Below are positions 1-15,227 of a DNA stretch of 22,995 bases, one piece after another (within the stretch, counting starts at the first letter, position 1; every line of letters begins with the position of its first letter). The stretch lies in assembly GCF_000955955.1 (NCBI RefSeq), contig NZ_JYJG01000403.1:1-22995 (forward strand), written 5' to 3'. Origin of the DNA: Lentzea aerocolonigenes. GTDB lineage: Bacteria; Actinomycetota; Actinomycetes; Mycobacteriales; Pseudonocardiaceae. The position numbers and the translations under genes are program-made. The notes beneath the pieces were generated by a model, which ran no database searches, was not told where the DNA came from, and saw only the letters and a list, made by a program, of their open reading frames with translations.

Positions 1-274
1 CATATATTACTGGCTGTGTTTCGGCACGCTGTTGAGTTCTCAAAGAACACGCGCTCATCATCACGAGGCCGCCACACGGCGACTCGATCCGAGGCTGTGT
101 CGTACATAAGCTTGTGTTTTGAAACTTCGACGCCCTTGGCCTCTGAGCTCAGACGAGCTACCGGCTGGGTCTTCATCGTTTCGCAGTCACCCACTCTACC
201 ACAGTCCGTGGAAGCTTGGTTCGTGACCCTCGTCGCGCTCCGTTCCGGTTTTCCCGGCCCGTTCCGCGCTGACA
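1..274 (-). other. rRNA operon leader (16S gene lies beyond the left edge)
   Basis: Read on the minus strand, positions 50-29 give GTGTTCTTTGAGAACTCAAC followed by AG. This is the conserved pre-16S leader and processing sequence of actinobacterial rRNA operons. Within it GTTCT-TTG-AGAAC forms a small hairpin (36-48). The leader should start near 274, seven bases after the -10 hexamer of the promoter at 281-309. No 16S start is visible, so the gene begins left of position 1. No protein gene is supported in 1-491. Seen: the motif and promoter geometry. Inferred: the rRNA gene itself. Confidence 0.72.
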
Positions 275-280
275 TGGAGA

Positions 281-309
281 AAGTTACACGCACGCCAACA
301 CGGGGTCAA
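281..309 (-). promoter_or_regulatory. probable rRNA operon promoter
   Basis: On the minus strand TTGACC (309-304) is followed after exactly 17 bases by TAACTT (286-281), a good sigma-70/SigA-type match (TTGACA / TANNNT). It points at the rRNA leader, with initiation expected near 274. A second TANNNT (TAGAGT, 198-193) closer to the rRNA gene has no convincing -35, so I do not call it. Confidence 0.6.
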
Positions 310-436
310 ATCGGGGGCATCCCTGCGCCCTGCGATTAAGAAACCGCAGGTCAGCAGCCCCATACAGGACCTGCTGAACACGCTATCGGAGTCCCGATCC
401 ACGCACACTGTGGCCGCCGTCACACCGAGAAAGATC

Positions 437-472
437 GAAGGCCGCCGGTCCCGAGTGGGACCGACGGCCTTC
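437..472 (-). terminator. tyrS terminator hairpin
   Basis: A near-perfect inverted repeat has a 16-base stem (437-452 with 457-472, one mismatch) and a four-base loop. It lies 19 bases after the tyrS stop on the minus strand. After the hairpin the minus strand reads GATCTTTC, so the T-tract is short, as is usual in high-GC actinobacteria. It separates tyrS from the rRNA promoter downstream. Confidence 0.75.
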
Positions 473-491
473 TGAGAACCGAACCCGCAGG

Positions 492-1766
492 TCAGAGCTC
501 CACCTGCACGCTCGCGTTGTTGCGCTTGCCGCGACGGAGCACCAGCCACTTGCCGTGGAGCAGGTCCGACGGCGACGGCTTCCACTCCTCGTCGGTCACC
601 TTCGCGTTGTTCACGTAGGCACCGCCCTCGTTGACCGTGCGCCGGGCGGCACCCCGGCTGTCGGCCAGCCCGGACGCCACCAGCAGGTCGACGATCGTGG
701 GCTCGTCGGCCAGGCGGACCTCGCCCTTCGGCGCCTCGGCCAGGGCGGCCTGCAGCACGGACTCGTCGAGATCGCGCAGGTCGGCCCGGCCGAACAGCGC
801 GGACGAGGCGAGGACGACCTGCTGCGTCGCGCGCTCGCCGTGCACCAGGTCGGTGAACTCCTGCGCGAGCCGCTTCTGCGCGGCACGCTGGTGCGGCGCC
901 TCGGCGGTCTGCTTCTCCAGCTCGTCCAGCTCCTCCCGCGAGAGGAACGTGAACAGGCGCAGGTAGTTCATCACCGTGGCGTCGTCGACGTTCACGAAGT
1001 ACTGGTACCAGGCGTACGGCGAGGTCATCTCCGGGTCGAGCCACAGCTTCCCGCCGCCGGTCGACTTCCCGAACTTCTCACCCTGGGCGTCGGTCACCAG
1101 CGGGCAGGTCAGCGCGTGCACGTGCCTGCCCTCGACCCGGCGGACCAGGTCGACGCCGCTGACGATGTTGCCCCACTGGTCCGAACCGCCGACCTGCAGC
1201 GAGGTGCCGTACCGGCGGTTGAGCTCCAGGTAGTCGTTCGACTGCAGCAGCACGTAGCTGAACTCGGTGTACGACATGCCGTCGGTCTCGAGGCGCCGCT
1301 TCACGGTCTCGCGGGACAGCATCACGTTCATCGAGAAGTGCTTGCCGATGTCGCGCATGAACTCCAACGCGCTGACCTGGGCCGTCCAGTTCAGGTTGTT
1401 CTCGACGACCGCGCCCGTGGGCGAGTCGTCGAACTCGACGAACCGCTCCAGCTGACCGCGGATCCGGTCGGCCCACTCGGCGATGGTGTCGAGCGGGTTC
1501 AGCGTGCGCTCACCGGTGTCGCGCGGGTCGCCGATCATGCCCGTGGCGCCACCTGCCAGCACGATCGGCCGGTGGCCGGCCATCTGGAAGCGCTTGAGCA
1601 TCAGCAGCGGGACCAGGTTGCCGGCGTGCAGCGACGGCGCTGTCGGGTCGAAACCGCAATAGAGGGTGAGCGGGCCGGCGTCCAGGTCCTTCCGGAGTGC
1701 GTCGAGGTCGGTGGACGTCGCGATCAGGCCGCGCCACGCAAGTTCGTCAAGGATGTGCTCGCTCAC
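492..1766 (-). CDS. tyrS: tyrosyl-tRNA synthetase
   Basis: Cytoplasmic class I aminoacyl-tRNA synthetase that charges tRNA-Tyr with tyrosine using ATP. The Rossmann catalytic domain begins with [14 protein letters not shown] (HIGH-type motif HAGN, residues 47-50) and contains the KMSKS-type motif GEKFGKS. The C-terminal part ([18 protein letters not shown]...) is an S4 RNA-binding domain. I chose the GTG at 1766 ([14 protein letters not shown]), which gives 424 residues, the usual length of bacterial TyrRS. The same frame stays open to 3434, but that part is antisense to other genes. No clear Shine-Dalgarno precedes the GTG, so a leaderless transcript is possible. A strong terminator follows, then the rRNA promoter in the same direction. 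Function is certain; only the exact start is open. Confidence 0.96.
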   Translation of the reverse strand: MSEHILDELAWRGLIATSTDLDALRKDLDAGPLTLYCGFDPTAPSLHAGNLVPLLMLKRFQMAGHRPIVLAGGATGMIGDPRDTGERTLNPLDTIAEWADRIRGQLERFVEFDDSPTGAVVENNLNWTAQVSALEFMRDIGKHFSMNVMLSRETVKRRLETDGMSYTEFSYVLLQSNDYLELNRRYGTSLQVGGSDQWGNIVSGVDLVRRVEGRHVHALTCPLVTDAQGEKFGKSTGGGKLWLDPEMTSPYAWYQYFVNVDDATVMNYLRLFTFLSREELDELEKQTAEAPHQRAAQKRLAQEFTDLVHGERATQQVVLASSALFGRADLRDLDESVLQAALAEAPKGEVRLADEPTIVDLLVASGLADSRGAARRTVNEGGAYVNNAKVTDEEWKPSPSDLLHGKWLVLRRGKRNNASVQVEL

Positions 1767-1832
1767 CTGCCCATTGTCGCCTACCAGGTCGAACGGGTTT
1801 CCACCCGGTACACACACGGGTAACCGTGAGTC

Positions 1833-2267
1833 ATGACGGAGCCACGTGACGAGTTGCGGCGGCCTACCGAGCGCATGCCGCGCGTGAACGAGCCGGTGGT
1901 GGAGGAGGTCGTCGAACGGGACGACACCTACCGCAGGGCACGGACGGTGCACATCATCTGTGCGGTCATCGATGTCGTGTGCTGGGCGTTCGCCATCGTG
2001 CTGTTCGTGCACATCTTCCTGGTGGTGGCCGACGCGAACGCCGCCAACGGGTTCTTCCAGTTCGTCGCGGGCTGGGCGAGCGGGATCACCCTCGGCCTGG
2101 ACGGCCTCTTCACGCCGGACAGCCCCAAGGTCGCCGTGCTGTTCAACGAGGGTCTCGCCGCGGTGCTGTGGCTGGCCATCGGCGCCTTGCTGACCAACCT
2201 GATCGCGCGCCTCGCGCTGCCGGTCGAGCATCGGCGAGCCTGGTACCGCCGGACCGTTCGGCCCTAA
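1833..2267 (+). CDS. small conserved membrane protein, YggT-like layout
   Basis: 144 residues. About 37 charged N-terminal residues come first, then a membrane segment (about 39-67) and a second one (about 101-127), ending in a short basic tail. Between the segments are the [10 protein letters not shown] region and a [23 protein letters not shown] stretch. This resembles small YggT-type membrane proteins of actinobacteria, but I cannot name a function. The ATG at 1833 is divergent from tyrS, 66 bases away. The first TIR gene begins only 12 bases after its stop, so the two are probably co-transcribed. It may be an old tyrS-linked housekeeping gene to which the TIR pair was added, or the membrane partner of the TIR proteins; the sequence does not decide. 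Confidence 0.75.
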   Translation: MTEPRDELRRPTERMPRVNEPVVEEVVERDDTYRRARTVHIICAVIDVVCWAFAIVLFVHIFLVVADANAANGFFQFVAGWASGITLGLDGLFTPDSPKVAVLFNEGLAAVLWLAIGALLTNLIARLALPVEHRRAWYRRTVRP

Positions 2268-2279
2268 GAGAATGGCGGG

Positions 2280-3317
2280 GTGACCGACTACAGCTGGGAC
2301 GTCGCCCCGTCGTTCGCCGAGGAAGATCGCGCGCTGGTCGAACCGATCGTCCGGCGCATGGAGGAACTCGGCGTCAAGGTCTACTACGACGCGGACCAGA
2401 TCGTCGCGCGGTGGGGGCTGAACCTGGTCGAGCACATCGCCGAGACGCTGACGCACAAGGTCCGGTACGTGCTGATGTTCGCATCTCGGCACTACGTCGA
2501 GCAGTCGTGGGCGCGGCACGAACGCCGGACCGCCCAGGCGAGGGCGTTGGAGCAGCAGAACGAGTACGTGCTGCCGATCAAGCTCGACGACACCGAGGTG
2601 CCAGGACTGTTGTCCACCACCGGTTTCCTCGACCTGCGCGTCCACCCGCCCGAGGTGGTCGCGCAGGCCGTGGTGGAGAAGCTGGCGCAGCACCGCGCGG
2701 AGTTCACCGCCTCGACTCCGATCACGCCCGAGTCGGTGGCGGCGCTGGCGCGGGAGAAGCCGCGCGGCTGGGAGTACCTGCTGTACGTGGGCGTGCTGCT
2801 GCAGGGTCTCAAGGAGCTGGAGAGCAAGTACTGGGAGCACTTCCTGCGGTACGCGCCGCGCAACGGAACCATCGAGCACGGGACCGGGATGGAGCTCATC
2901 CGCGACCGGAACGTGCTGCTGAGCGAGATCATCGCGGTCGCGGTCGAGGCGTTGTTCACCCCGGCGACGCAGGAGGCCGCGTTCGGGCAACCAGGACTGC
3001 CAGGTGACCCGGACCGGATCGTGCACCTCGGCCGGCTGTACGTGCGGACGTTCGACGAGATCCTCGACTGGGGACGCGGCATCCACGGGACCAGCTACGC
3101 CCTCGAACCCGCCCGCGCCGCGGCCCGGCTCCAGGCGCAGTTCGCGGACCAGCAGCTCCGCGCCATGCACTTGGTGGCGCAGAACCTGCGGCAGGTGGCG
3201 GACACGCTGGTCGAGCGGCTGACCGCCGGGGAGACGATCAACGTCACGGTGCCGCTGGTGTTCGAGGTCGATCCCGAGCTGGAGAAGAGGTTCGTGGAAG
3301 CGGTCAACCGCCTGTGA
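2280..3317 (+). CDS. TIR-domain protein, first of a tandem pair
   Basis: 345 residues, GTG start. Residues 1-140 are a bacterial TIR domain: strand A motif [18 protein letters not shown] (strand B), RWGLNLV in the BB-loop/helix region, [17 protein letters not shown] (strand C) and [22 protein letters not shown] (strand D). E81 in W-ARH-E-RR sits where TIR NADases have their catalytic glutamate. Residues about 150-345 are a helical domain I do not recognise, with a block [20 protein letters not shown] (181-200) that is identical in the next gene. No signal peptide or membrane segment is visible. Family knowledge: such TIR domains cleave NAD+ or make NAD-derived signals in defence. An immune or signalling role here is inference. 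Confidence 0.88.
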   Translation: MTDYSWDVAPSFAEEDRALVEPIVRRMEELGVKVYYDADQIVARWGLNLVEHIAETLTHKVRYVLMFASRHYVEQSWARHERRTAQARALEQQNEYVLPIKLDDTEVPGLLSTTGFLDLRVHPPEVVAQAVVEKLAQHRAEFTASTPITPESVAALAREKPRGWEYLLYVGVLLQGLKELESKYWEHFLRYAPRNGTIEHGTGMELIRDRNVLLSEIIAVAVEALFTPATQEAAFGQPGLPGDPDRIVHLGRLYVRTFDEILDWGRGIHGTSYALEPARAAARLQAQFADQQLRAMHLVAQNLRQVADTLVERLTAGETINVTVPLVFEVDPELEKRFVEAVNRL

Positions 3318-3347
3318 GCCCGAAGTGGTTCGGGGCAGAATGACGGC

Positions 3348-4430
3348 GTGCCGGACTACGAGTTCGACGTCGCCCCGTCCTTCGCCGGTGAGGACCGCGC
3401 CAAGGTGCTGCCCATCGTGCGGCGTCTCGAACAACTAGGCGTGCGGGTGTTCTACGACGAGGACCACGCCGCGAAGCTGTGGGGCGCCAACCTGGTCGAC
3501 CAGCTACCGCAGATCTACGGCAAACAGGTCCGGTACGTGCTCATGTTCACGTCCGAGCACTACGTCGCCAAGAAGTGGACCAAGGTCGAACGTCAAGCCG
3601 CGCAAGCACGAGCGCTGGAACAGGCAGACGAGTACATCCTGCCGGTCAGGCTCGACGACACCGAGGTGCCAGGACTGCTGCCGAGCGTGGTGTACCTGGA
3701 CCTCAGGCGGCACGACGTGGAGACCATCGCCCAGGCGGTCGCGCAGAAGCTCGCACAGCACCGCTCGGCTTTCACCGTCGAAACACCGGTCACGCCGCGC
3801 ATGGTCGCCGCGCTGGTCGAGGAGGAACCCCTCGGCTGGGAGCATCTGTTGTACGCGGCCGTGGTCTGGCAGGGAACCCGCGAGCTGGAGAGCAAGTACT
3901 GGGAGCACTTCCTCAGGTACGCGCCGCGCAACGGCACCATCGAGCACCGGGCCGGCATCGGCTTGATCCGCGACCGCAACGTGCTGCTCGCCGAGATCAT
4001 CAAGGCTGCGGTGGAGACCTACACGGCCGACGCCCAGGAAGCCGCGTTCGGCTCGCCCGGCATCCCGCAGGACCCGGAGAAGGTCATCCACCTCGGACGG
4101 CTGTACGTGCGGATCTTCGACGAGATCCTCGAGTGGGCTCGCGACATCCACGCGACCAGCTACGCCGACGAGAACGCGCGCACCGCGTCCCGCATCCAGG
4201 CCCGGTTCGCGGATCAGCAGCTGCGCGCGATGCACCGGGTCGTGCACGACCTGCGCCAGGTGGCCGGCACCATGGTCGAACGGGTGACAGCCGGCGAGAA
4301 GATCAACACGGGTGCCGAGCAGATCCCCGTGAAGCACCTGGAGGTCGACATGACCGTGCCGCAGGTGTTCGAGGTGGATCCGGAGCTGGAGGCCGAGTTC
4401 CTGGCGGCTATGAAGCGGCTGTCCCCGTGA
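3348..4430 (+). CDS. TIR-domain protein, second of a tandem pair
   Basis: 360 residues, GTG start, 30 bases after the first TIR gene. Domain order is the same: TIR (about 1-140: [62 protein letters not shown]) with E81 conserved, then the shared unrecognised helical domain. By hand, 141 of the first 220 positions match the first protein without gaps. Near the C-terminus this copy has about 15 extra residues ([15 protein letters not shown]) before the shared [13 protein letters not shown]. Residues 51-60 share nothing with the first copy. Its last 23 bases overlap the convergent SUKH gene. The pair looks like a tandem duplication kept intact, perhaps as hetero-partners. Confidence 0.88.
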   Translation: MPDYEFDVAPSFAGEDRAKVLPIVRRLEQLGVRVFYDEDHAAKLWGANLVDQLPQIYGKQVRYVLMFTSEHYVAKKWTKVERQAAQARALEQADEYILPVRLDDTEVPGLLPSVVYLDLRRHDVETIAQAVAQKLAQHRSAFTVETPVTPRMVAALVEEEPLGWEHLLYAAVVWQGTRELESKYWEHFLRYAPRNGTIEHRAGIGLIRDRNVLLAEIIKAAVETYTADAQEAAFGSPGIPQDPEKVIHLGRLYVRIFDEILEWARDIHATSYADENARTASRIQARFADQQLRAMHRVVHDLRQVAGTMVERVTAGEKINTGAEQIPVKHLEVDMTVPQVFEVDPELEAEFLAAMKRLSP

Positions 4431-5647
4431 CGACCTCGCCGCCCAGTCCGGCACCTCGCTCGCGCGCCCAGTCGAGCGCGCTCGCCAGCGAGGACTCACC
4501 GGCGAGCGTGGCCGTGGCGGGAGTCTGTGCGCAGCGCTGCCACTGCCCGGTGTTGAGCACGAGGTAGTCGACCTGCGGCAACGACTCCACGTCAACGTCC
4601 ACTCCGGACACGTCGAGCATGCGCAGGTTCGGCAGCGAGGGCAGCTCGACGCGGGCGCCGCCGCTGAGCTCGAGCGCGGTCAGGGTTTCGCACGCCGGTA
4701 GCTCGATCTCGTCGCCGGCCACCACGATGCGTTCCAACGGCAGGTGCGCGAGGCCGCCGAGGCGCACGGTGCCGCCGCGCACGACGTTGAGCATGCGCAA
4801 CGAAGTCAGGTGGGCGAGCAGGCCGAAGTCCAGGTCACCGGCATCCCAAAGGCTGAGCTTCTGGAGGGTCGGCGGCAGCGAGGCCACATCGCGGCCGGCG
4901 ACGGAGAAGTGGTCCTCCAGGCCCTTGGAGCCCACGTCCTCATCCGGCATCACCAGGTTCGTCACGGAGTCGGCCAGGTACCTCATCGGCGACTCACCGG
5001 CCAGCTGGATCACCTGTCCGACCCGCCCGTTCGGACCGGGTGCGAGGTCGATGCACAGGTGGTCGCCCCATTCGTTGCACGCGAACGGCACCCACAGCGG
5101 ATGGAGCTGCACAGCGCGTACGGCACCAGGAGGCCCGACGTACAGCACGGGCCCTTCCCAGTCCCACGGGTCTTCGTCCGCCATGCGCCCGTCGAAACTC
5201 CACGTCAGGAGGATCTCGTCGGGCGAGTACACCTGGGCGTCGTCGATCTTCGCGCCGCTCGCGTAGAACTCGTGCACCTCGGCAGGCAGTGGCGCACCGA
5301 TCGCGGCCTCCACGTCGGCCAACGACGACGCCAGGTGCGGACGAGGCGGACGTGGCTTCAGCACGATGGTGTAGGTCGGCGGAATGTGGGAGTTGTCCTT
5401 GACGGTGATCTCGGTGACGAGCGCGTGGAACGTACCGTCCGCGTTGATCCTCATCTCGAAGACGGTCGGCCGGATCGCGCCGATCGGGGTCAGCGTCTCC
5501 CGCGACGGGGCGTGGGGAACGTCCTGTTCGGACGGTCCGGACGTGAGCCGGACGCTGGCCGCGCTTCCCGTGCAGGACGCCCGCAACGTCAAGTAGTCGA
5601 ACCCGGGCTCCACGACGGCGAGCAGCTCCTGTGCGACAGCCGCGAGC

Positions 5648-5658
<11 letters not shown>
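4408..5658 (-). CDS. SUKH (SMI1/KNR4) domain protein with leucine-rich C-terminus
   Basis: 416 residues from the GTG at 5658, preceded by GAGGAAAGCGAC (good Shine-Dalgarno spacing). The start lies inside the end of mpg (11-base overlap), suggesting translational coupling. Residues 1-105 are an unassigned N-terminal region. About 112-236 is a SUKH domain: SLADVEAAIGAPLPAEVHEFY, then WEGPVLYVG, WVPFACNEWGDHLCIDLAPG and GQVIQL. From about 258 the sequence becomes leucine-rich (LPPTLQKLSLWDAG, LTSLRMLNV, LPNLRMLDVSG). SUKH proteins are known mainly as immunity proteins against polymorphic toxins. No toxin gene is visible in the window, so its target is unknown. The 3' end overlaps the second TIR gene by 23 bases on the opposite strand. 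Confidence 0.85.
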
Positions 5659-7640
<1,982 letters not shown>

Positions 7641-7899
7641 TCAGCTAGCGAAGTCGTAAAGAGATTCTTCCGAACGCGCGACGAGCCCGACCACGCGCCC
7701 CTCGTACAAAGCGACGTCGACCTCGCCGGAACCCGACGGCAAGGCCATCCGCGCCACCCGGACCGCGACCGTGCCCAGGCTGGACCTGACCACGCCGGCG
7801 CGGAAGTTGAGCTCGCGGACGGCCTCGGCGACCGAGACCGTCTCGCCGTCCACCGCCACGGGCACGCCGGCGTCGAACGTCAGGACGGCGTGCACGGGA

Positions 7900-7907
<8 letters not shown>
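7641..7907 (-). CDS. 88-residue ORF resembling an internally deleted argininosuccinate synthase
   Basis: This ORF sits exactly where argG stands in the argCJBDFRGH order. Residues 7-40 ([19 protein letters not shown]...LNFRAG) look like the middle of ArgG (FxxGVPVxVDG...LNxxAG). Residues 58-86 ([29 protein letters not shown]) look like the ArgG C-terminal stretch (xSGEVRxxLxxGxxxVxGRRSxESLYDF). The ATP-binding N-terminus, the citrulline and aspartate sites and the C-terminal tail are absent, so it cannot be a synthase. The frame is open, the ATG overlaps the argR stop by 8 bases (ATGAATGA) and argH follows by 12 bases, so it should be translated. Either a decaying remnant or a retained small protein. 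The ArgG comparison is from memory. Confidence 0.7.
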
Positions 7908-10464
<2,557 letters not shown>

Positions 10465-10468
<4 letters not shown>

Positions 10469-11330
10469 TTGTCCCCCAAGACCATCGTTCCGACACCTTC
10501 AGTGGTGAACACTTCGAGCAGCACGGAATGCGCCAGCCTGCCGTCGATCACGTGCGCCTGCGGGACCCCGCCGCGCACCGCCCGCAGGCAGGCCTCCATC
10601 TTCGGCACCATGCCGCTTTCCAGGTCCGGCAGCATCTTCTCCAGATCCGACGCGCGCACCTGGTTCAACAGCGACGACTTGTCCGGCCAGTTCGCGTACA
10701 GGCCCTCGACATCCGTCAGCACGACGAGCTTCTCCGCGCCGAGAGCAACCGCGAGAGCGCCTGCCGCCGTGTCCGCGTTCACGTTGTGCGGCACGCCGTG
10801 GATGTCAGGCGCCACCGACGAGACGACCGGGATCCGGCCCGCGCGAACGATGTCGAGCACCGCGTCCGGGTTGACCTCGGTGATGTCGCCGACGAGACCG
10901 ATGTCGACCTCTTCGCCGTCAACGATCGCGCCACGACGCGTGGCCGTGAACAGGTGCGCGTCCTCACCGGAAATGCCGACGGCGTAAGGACCGTGCTGGT
11001 TGATCAGGCCGACGAGCTCACGTCCGACCTGACCGACGAGCACCATCCGGACGACGTCCATGGCCTCGGGGGTCGTGACGCGCAGGCCGCCGCGGAACTC
11101 GCTGTGGATGCCGAGCTTGTCCAGCATCGACTTGATCTGCGGGCCGCCGCCGTGCACGACGACCGGGCGCAGGCCGCACAGCCGCAGGAACACCATGTCC
11201 TCGGCGAACGCCTTCTTCAGCTCGTCGTCGACCATGGCGTTGCCGCCGTACTTGACGACGACGATCGCGCCGCGGAAACGCTGCAACCACGGCAGGGCCT
11301 CGACGAGGACCGCCGCCTTCTCTTGTGCGT

Positions 11331-11334
<4 letters not shown>
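10465..11334 (-). CDS. argB: acetylglutamate kinase
   Basis: 289 residues. Phosphorylates N-acetylglutamate. The amino-acid-kinase fold is shown by [10 protein letters not shown] (ATP-binding lysine), [40 protein letters not shown] and the C-terminal [13 protein letters not shown]. The kinase has the N-terminal extension [16 protein letters not shown], which in other bacteria belongs to arginine-feedback-inhibited hexameric enzymes, so allosteric control by arginine is likely (inference). It overlaps argJ and argD by 4 bases each. Confidence 0.97.
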
Positions 11335-13564
<2,230 letters not shown>

Positions 13565-13573
13565 CTGGAATGC

Positions 13574-13624
13574 GCACGCGGGGAGCTTTCGTACTCTCCT
13601 GGCGCACGCGGGGGCCCCGCGTAC
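13574..13624. repeat. palindromic repeat, copy A
   Basis: 51 bases between argC and the first kinase gene. The ends are complementary (GCACGCGGGG at the left, CCCCGCGTAC at the right). The left 17-base arm ACGCGGGGAGCTTTCGT is identical in copy B at 14819-14869, and the right ends match too; the middle differs. The right half (ACGCGGGGGCCCCGCGT) can also fold on itself. It looks like a member of a dispersed REP-like family, but only two copies are visible here. It lies between divergent genes and could form a hairpin in either transcript. Confidence 0.7.
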
Positions 13625-13694
13625 CGCGAAGTGGCCACATGGCTATGCAGGCCGGGCCGGGTGGCGCTGGGTGGCGGGGCGGGGGCGGGCCAAG

Positions 13695-15227
13695 ATGATC
13701 GGCGTGAACGTGAAGGTGCGCGACGGGCTGTGGGCGGTCGGTGCCCTCCTGTTGGCGCTGGTGACGCTCGTGGCGCCGCTCGGCAGGCCGGTGCACTGGT
13801 GGCTGATCGTGGCGTCGGCGGTGTGGGCGGCCGCGCTGGTGCCGATCAGCGCGCGGTGGCCGCGGTGGGCGATCGTGCTCACGGCGCCGTTGAACGCGGT
13901 CAACAACCTGCTCGCGATCGCGCCCACGTCGCTGGTGATCTTCCGGGCCGCGCGGTCCGTGCGCACGCAGGTGCAGGTGTGGTTGCTGATCGGCGTCACC
14001 GCGTTGCTGCAGGCGGGGTTCAGCGGCCTGCACGCGTGGCACGCCGGGGACAACATCACGGAGTACGTGCTCGGCACCGGCTTCAGCGTGGTGTTCCTGT
14101 TGATCTTCCCCGCGGTGGCCGGTGCGCTGGTCGGGCGGCGCAAGCCGTTGACGCGGGTGCTGATGGAGCGCAACGACTACTTGGAGCACGCGCGTGTGTT
14201 GACCGCGAGCACGGCGCGTTCGGACACGCGCGCGCACATCGCGAGCGAGATGCACGACATGCTCAGTCACCGGCTGCGCCAGCTCACCGCGCACGCGTCC
14301 GCACTCGAGCGCTCTGCCGCCGTTGAGGCTCCTGAGCTGCGCGAACAGGTCGAGTTGATCCGCAAGACGTCCGCGGTGGCGATGGACGAGCTGCGGGAGA
14401 TCCTCGGTGTGCTCGGCAACATCGAGGCCGATGAGGACGCCGGCACGCGCGCGGATGTCGAACGGCTCGTGGCTGCCTCTGTCAGCGCGGGCGTCTCGGT
14501 TTCGTTGGACTGGTCCGGTTCCGATCTGACCGATGCCGACGCACGGTTGCGACGGGCGGTCCATCGGGTCGTGCGTGAGGCACTCACGAACGTGCACAAG
14601 CACGCGCCGTCAGCACTCACGCGCGTGGCCGTGGACGTTGGTGAACGAGTGCGCGTCGAGGTGGTCAACGGTCCGAGCAGCGCACCTCGCGGCGCAGGCA
14701 CCCGGCGTGGGCTCATCGGTCTGGAGGAACGCGTCGGGTTGATCGGCGGGTCGTTCACCGCCGGGCCGTTCACGGGCGGATTCCGGCTCACTGCCGACCT
14801 CCCGCTGCATCCAGTGGTGTACGCGGGGAGCTTTCGTGCTCCAGAAGAGGACGAAGGGGCCCCGCGTGCGGCCGGCAGCAGGGTGGTGGAGGCGCCGCCG
14901 CCGGTCACGGCCGAGATTTTGACGGTGCCGCGGGTGGTCGGCGGTGGGTGCCTGGCGCTGTTGTCGGTCGTGCCGGCGCTCGGCACGGTGTTCGTGCTGC
15001 TGATCGTCGCGATCTTCAGCAAGCCCGAGATGAGCCGGCAGGAGTTCGACGCGTTCCAGGTGTCGGTCGCGCACGAGGAAGAGGTCACCGAGACGTTCGG
15101 GTTCGGGGTGCCGTCGGACAACACCGGCTGCCTTCGCTACCACGCGCGCGACTCGTCCGATCTCGACTTCGAGCTGTGCTTCGACAAGCAGAGCCGGCTG
15201 ACCTCGAAGAAGGAGCTGGCCCGATGA
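13695..15227 (+). CDS. NarL-type sensor histidine kinase 1, with C-terminal membrane anchor and external domain
   Basis: 510 residues. About five membrane segments occupy residues 13-148. The HisKA_3 dimerisation/phosphoacceptor region has H187 in ASEMHDMLSHRL. The HATPase domain has VVREALTNVHKHA (N box, about 292-304) and GLIGLEERVGLIGGSF (G box). After the kinase comes a linker holding repeat copy B (VYAGSFRAPEEDEGAPRAAG), then a further membrane helix (about 417-441) and about 65 residues that would lie outside the cell, with two cysteines (C479, C495). The ATG at 13695 is preferred; GTG 13704 is possible. The stop overlaps the next kinase start (ATGA). The stimulus is unknown. Confidence 0.88.
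   Translation: MIGVNVKVRDGLWAVGALLLALVTLVAPLGRPVHWWLIVASAVWAAALVPISARWPRWAIVLTAPLNAVNNLLAIAPTSLVIFRAARSVRTQVQVWLLIGVTALLQAGFSGLHAWHAGDNITEYVLGTGFSVVFLLIFPAVAGALVGRRKPLTRVLMERNDYLEHARVLTASTARSDTRAHIASEMHDMLSHRLRQLTAHASALERSAAVEAPELREQVELIRKTSAVAMDELREILGVLGNIEADEDAGTRADVERLVAASVSAGVSVSLDWSGSDLTDADARLRRAVHRVVREALTNVHKHAPSALTRVAVDVGERVRVEVVNGPSSAPRGAGTRRGLIGLEERVGLIGGSFTAGPFTGGFRLTADLPLHPVVYAGSFRAPEEDEGAPRAAGSRVVEAPPPVTAEILTVPRVVGGGCLALLSVVPALGTVFVLLIVAIFSKPEMSRQEFDAFQVSVAHEEEVTETFGFGVPSDNTGCLRYHARDSSDLDFELCFDKQSRLTSKKELAR
14819..14869. repeat. palindromic repeat, copy B, in frame inside kinase 1
   Basis: 51 bases with the same 17-base left arm and the same right end as copy A (13574-13624), forming an imperfect long hairpin (TTCGT and ACGAA also pair inside). 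It encodes residues about 375-391 of kinase 1. Compared with kinase 2, kinase 1 is 16 codons (48 bases) longer exactly here, between LHP and ExPPP, which is what insertion of this element would produce without breaking the frame. Confidence 0.75.

Noticed and set aside
193..222. Possible second rRNA promoter with TAGAGT -10 on the minus strand
   Set aside because: No -35 resembling TTGACA at 16-19 bases; only the 281-309 promoter has both elements.
346..374. Inverted repeat GCAGGTC...GACCTGC, plus an 11-base direct repeat of CCGCAGGTCAG with the tyrS end (485-495)
   Set aside because: Short, with a 15-base loop and no clear role. It could be a trace of local duplication, but chance is as likely.
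3319..3334. Small hairpin (CCCGAA-GTGG-TTCGGG) between the two TIR genes
   Set aside because: Only a six-base stem with no T-tract and a 30-base gap; too weak to call a terminator or attenuator.
1767..3434. Open minus-strand frame continuing upstream of tyrS
   Set aside because: It is antisense to the membrane-protein and TIR genes, has no TyrRS-like sequence, and the GTG at 1766 gives the normal TyrRS length.
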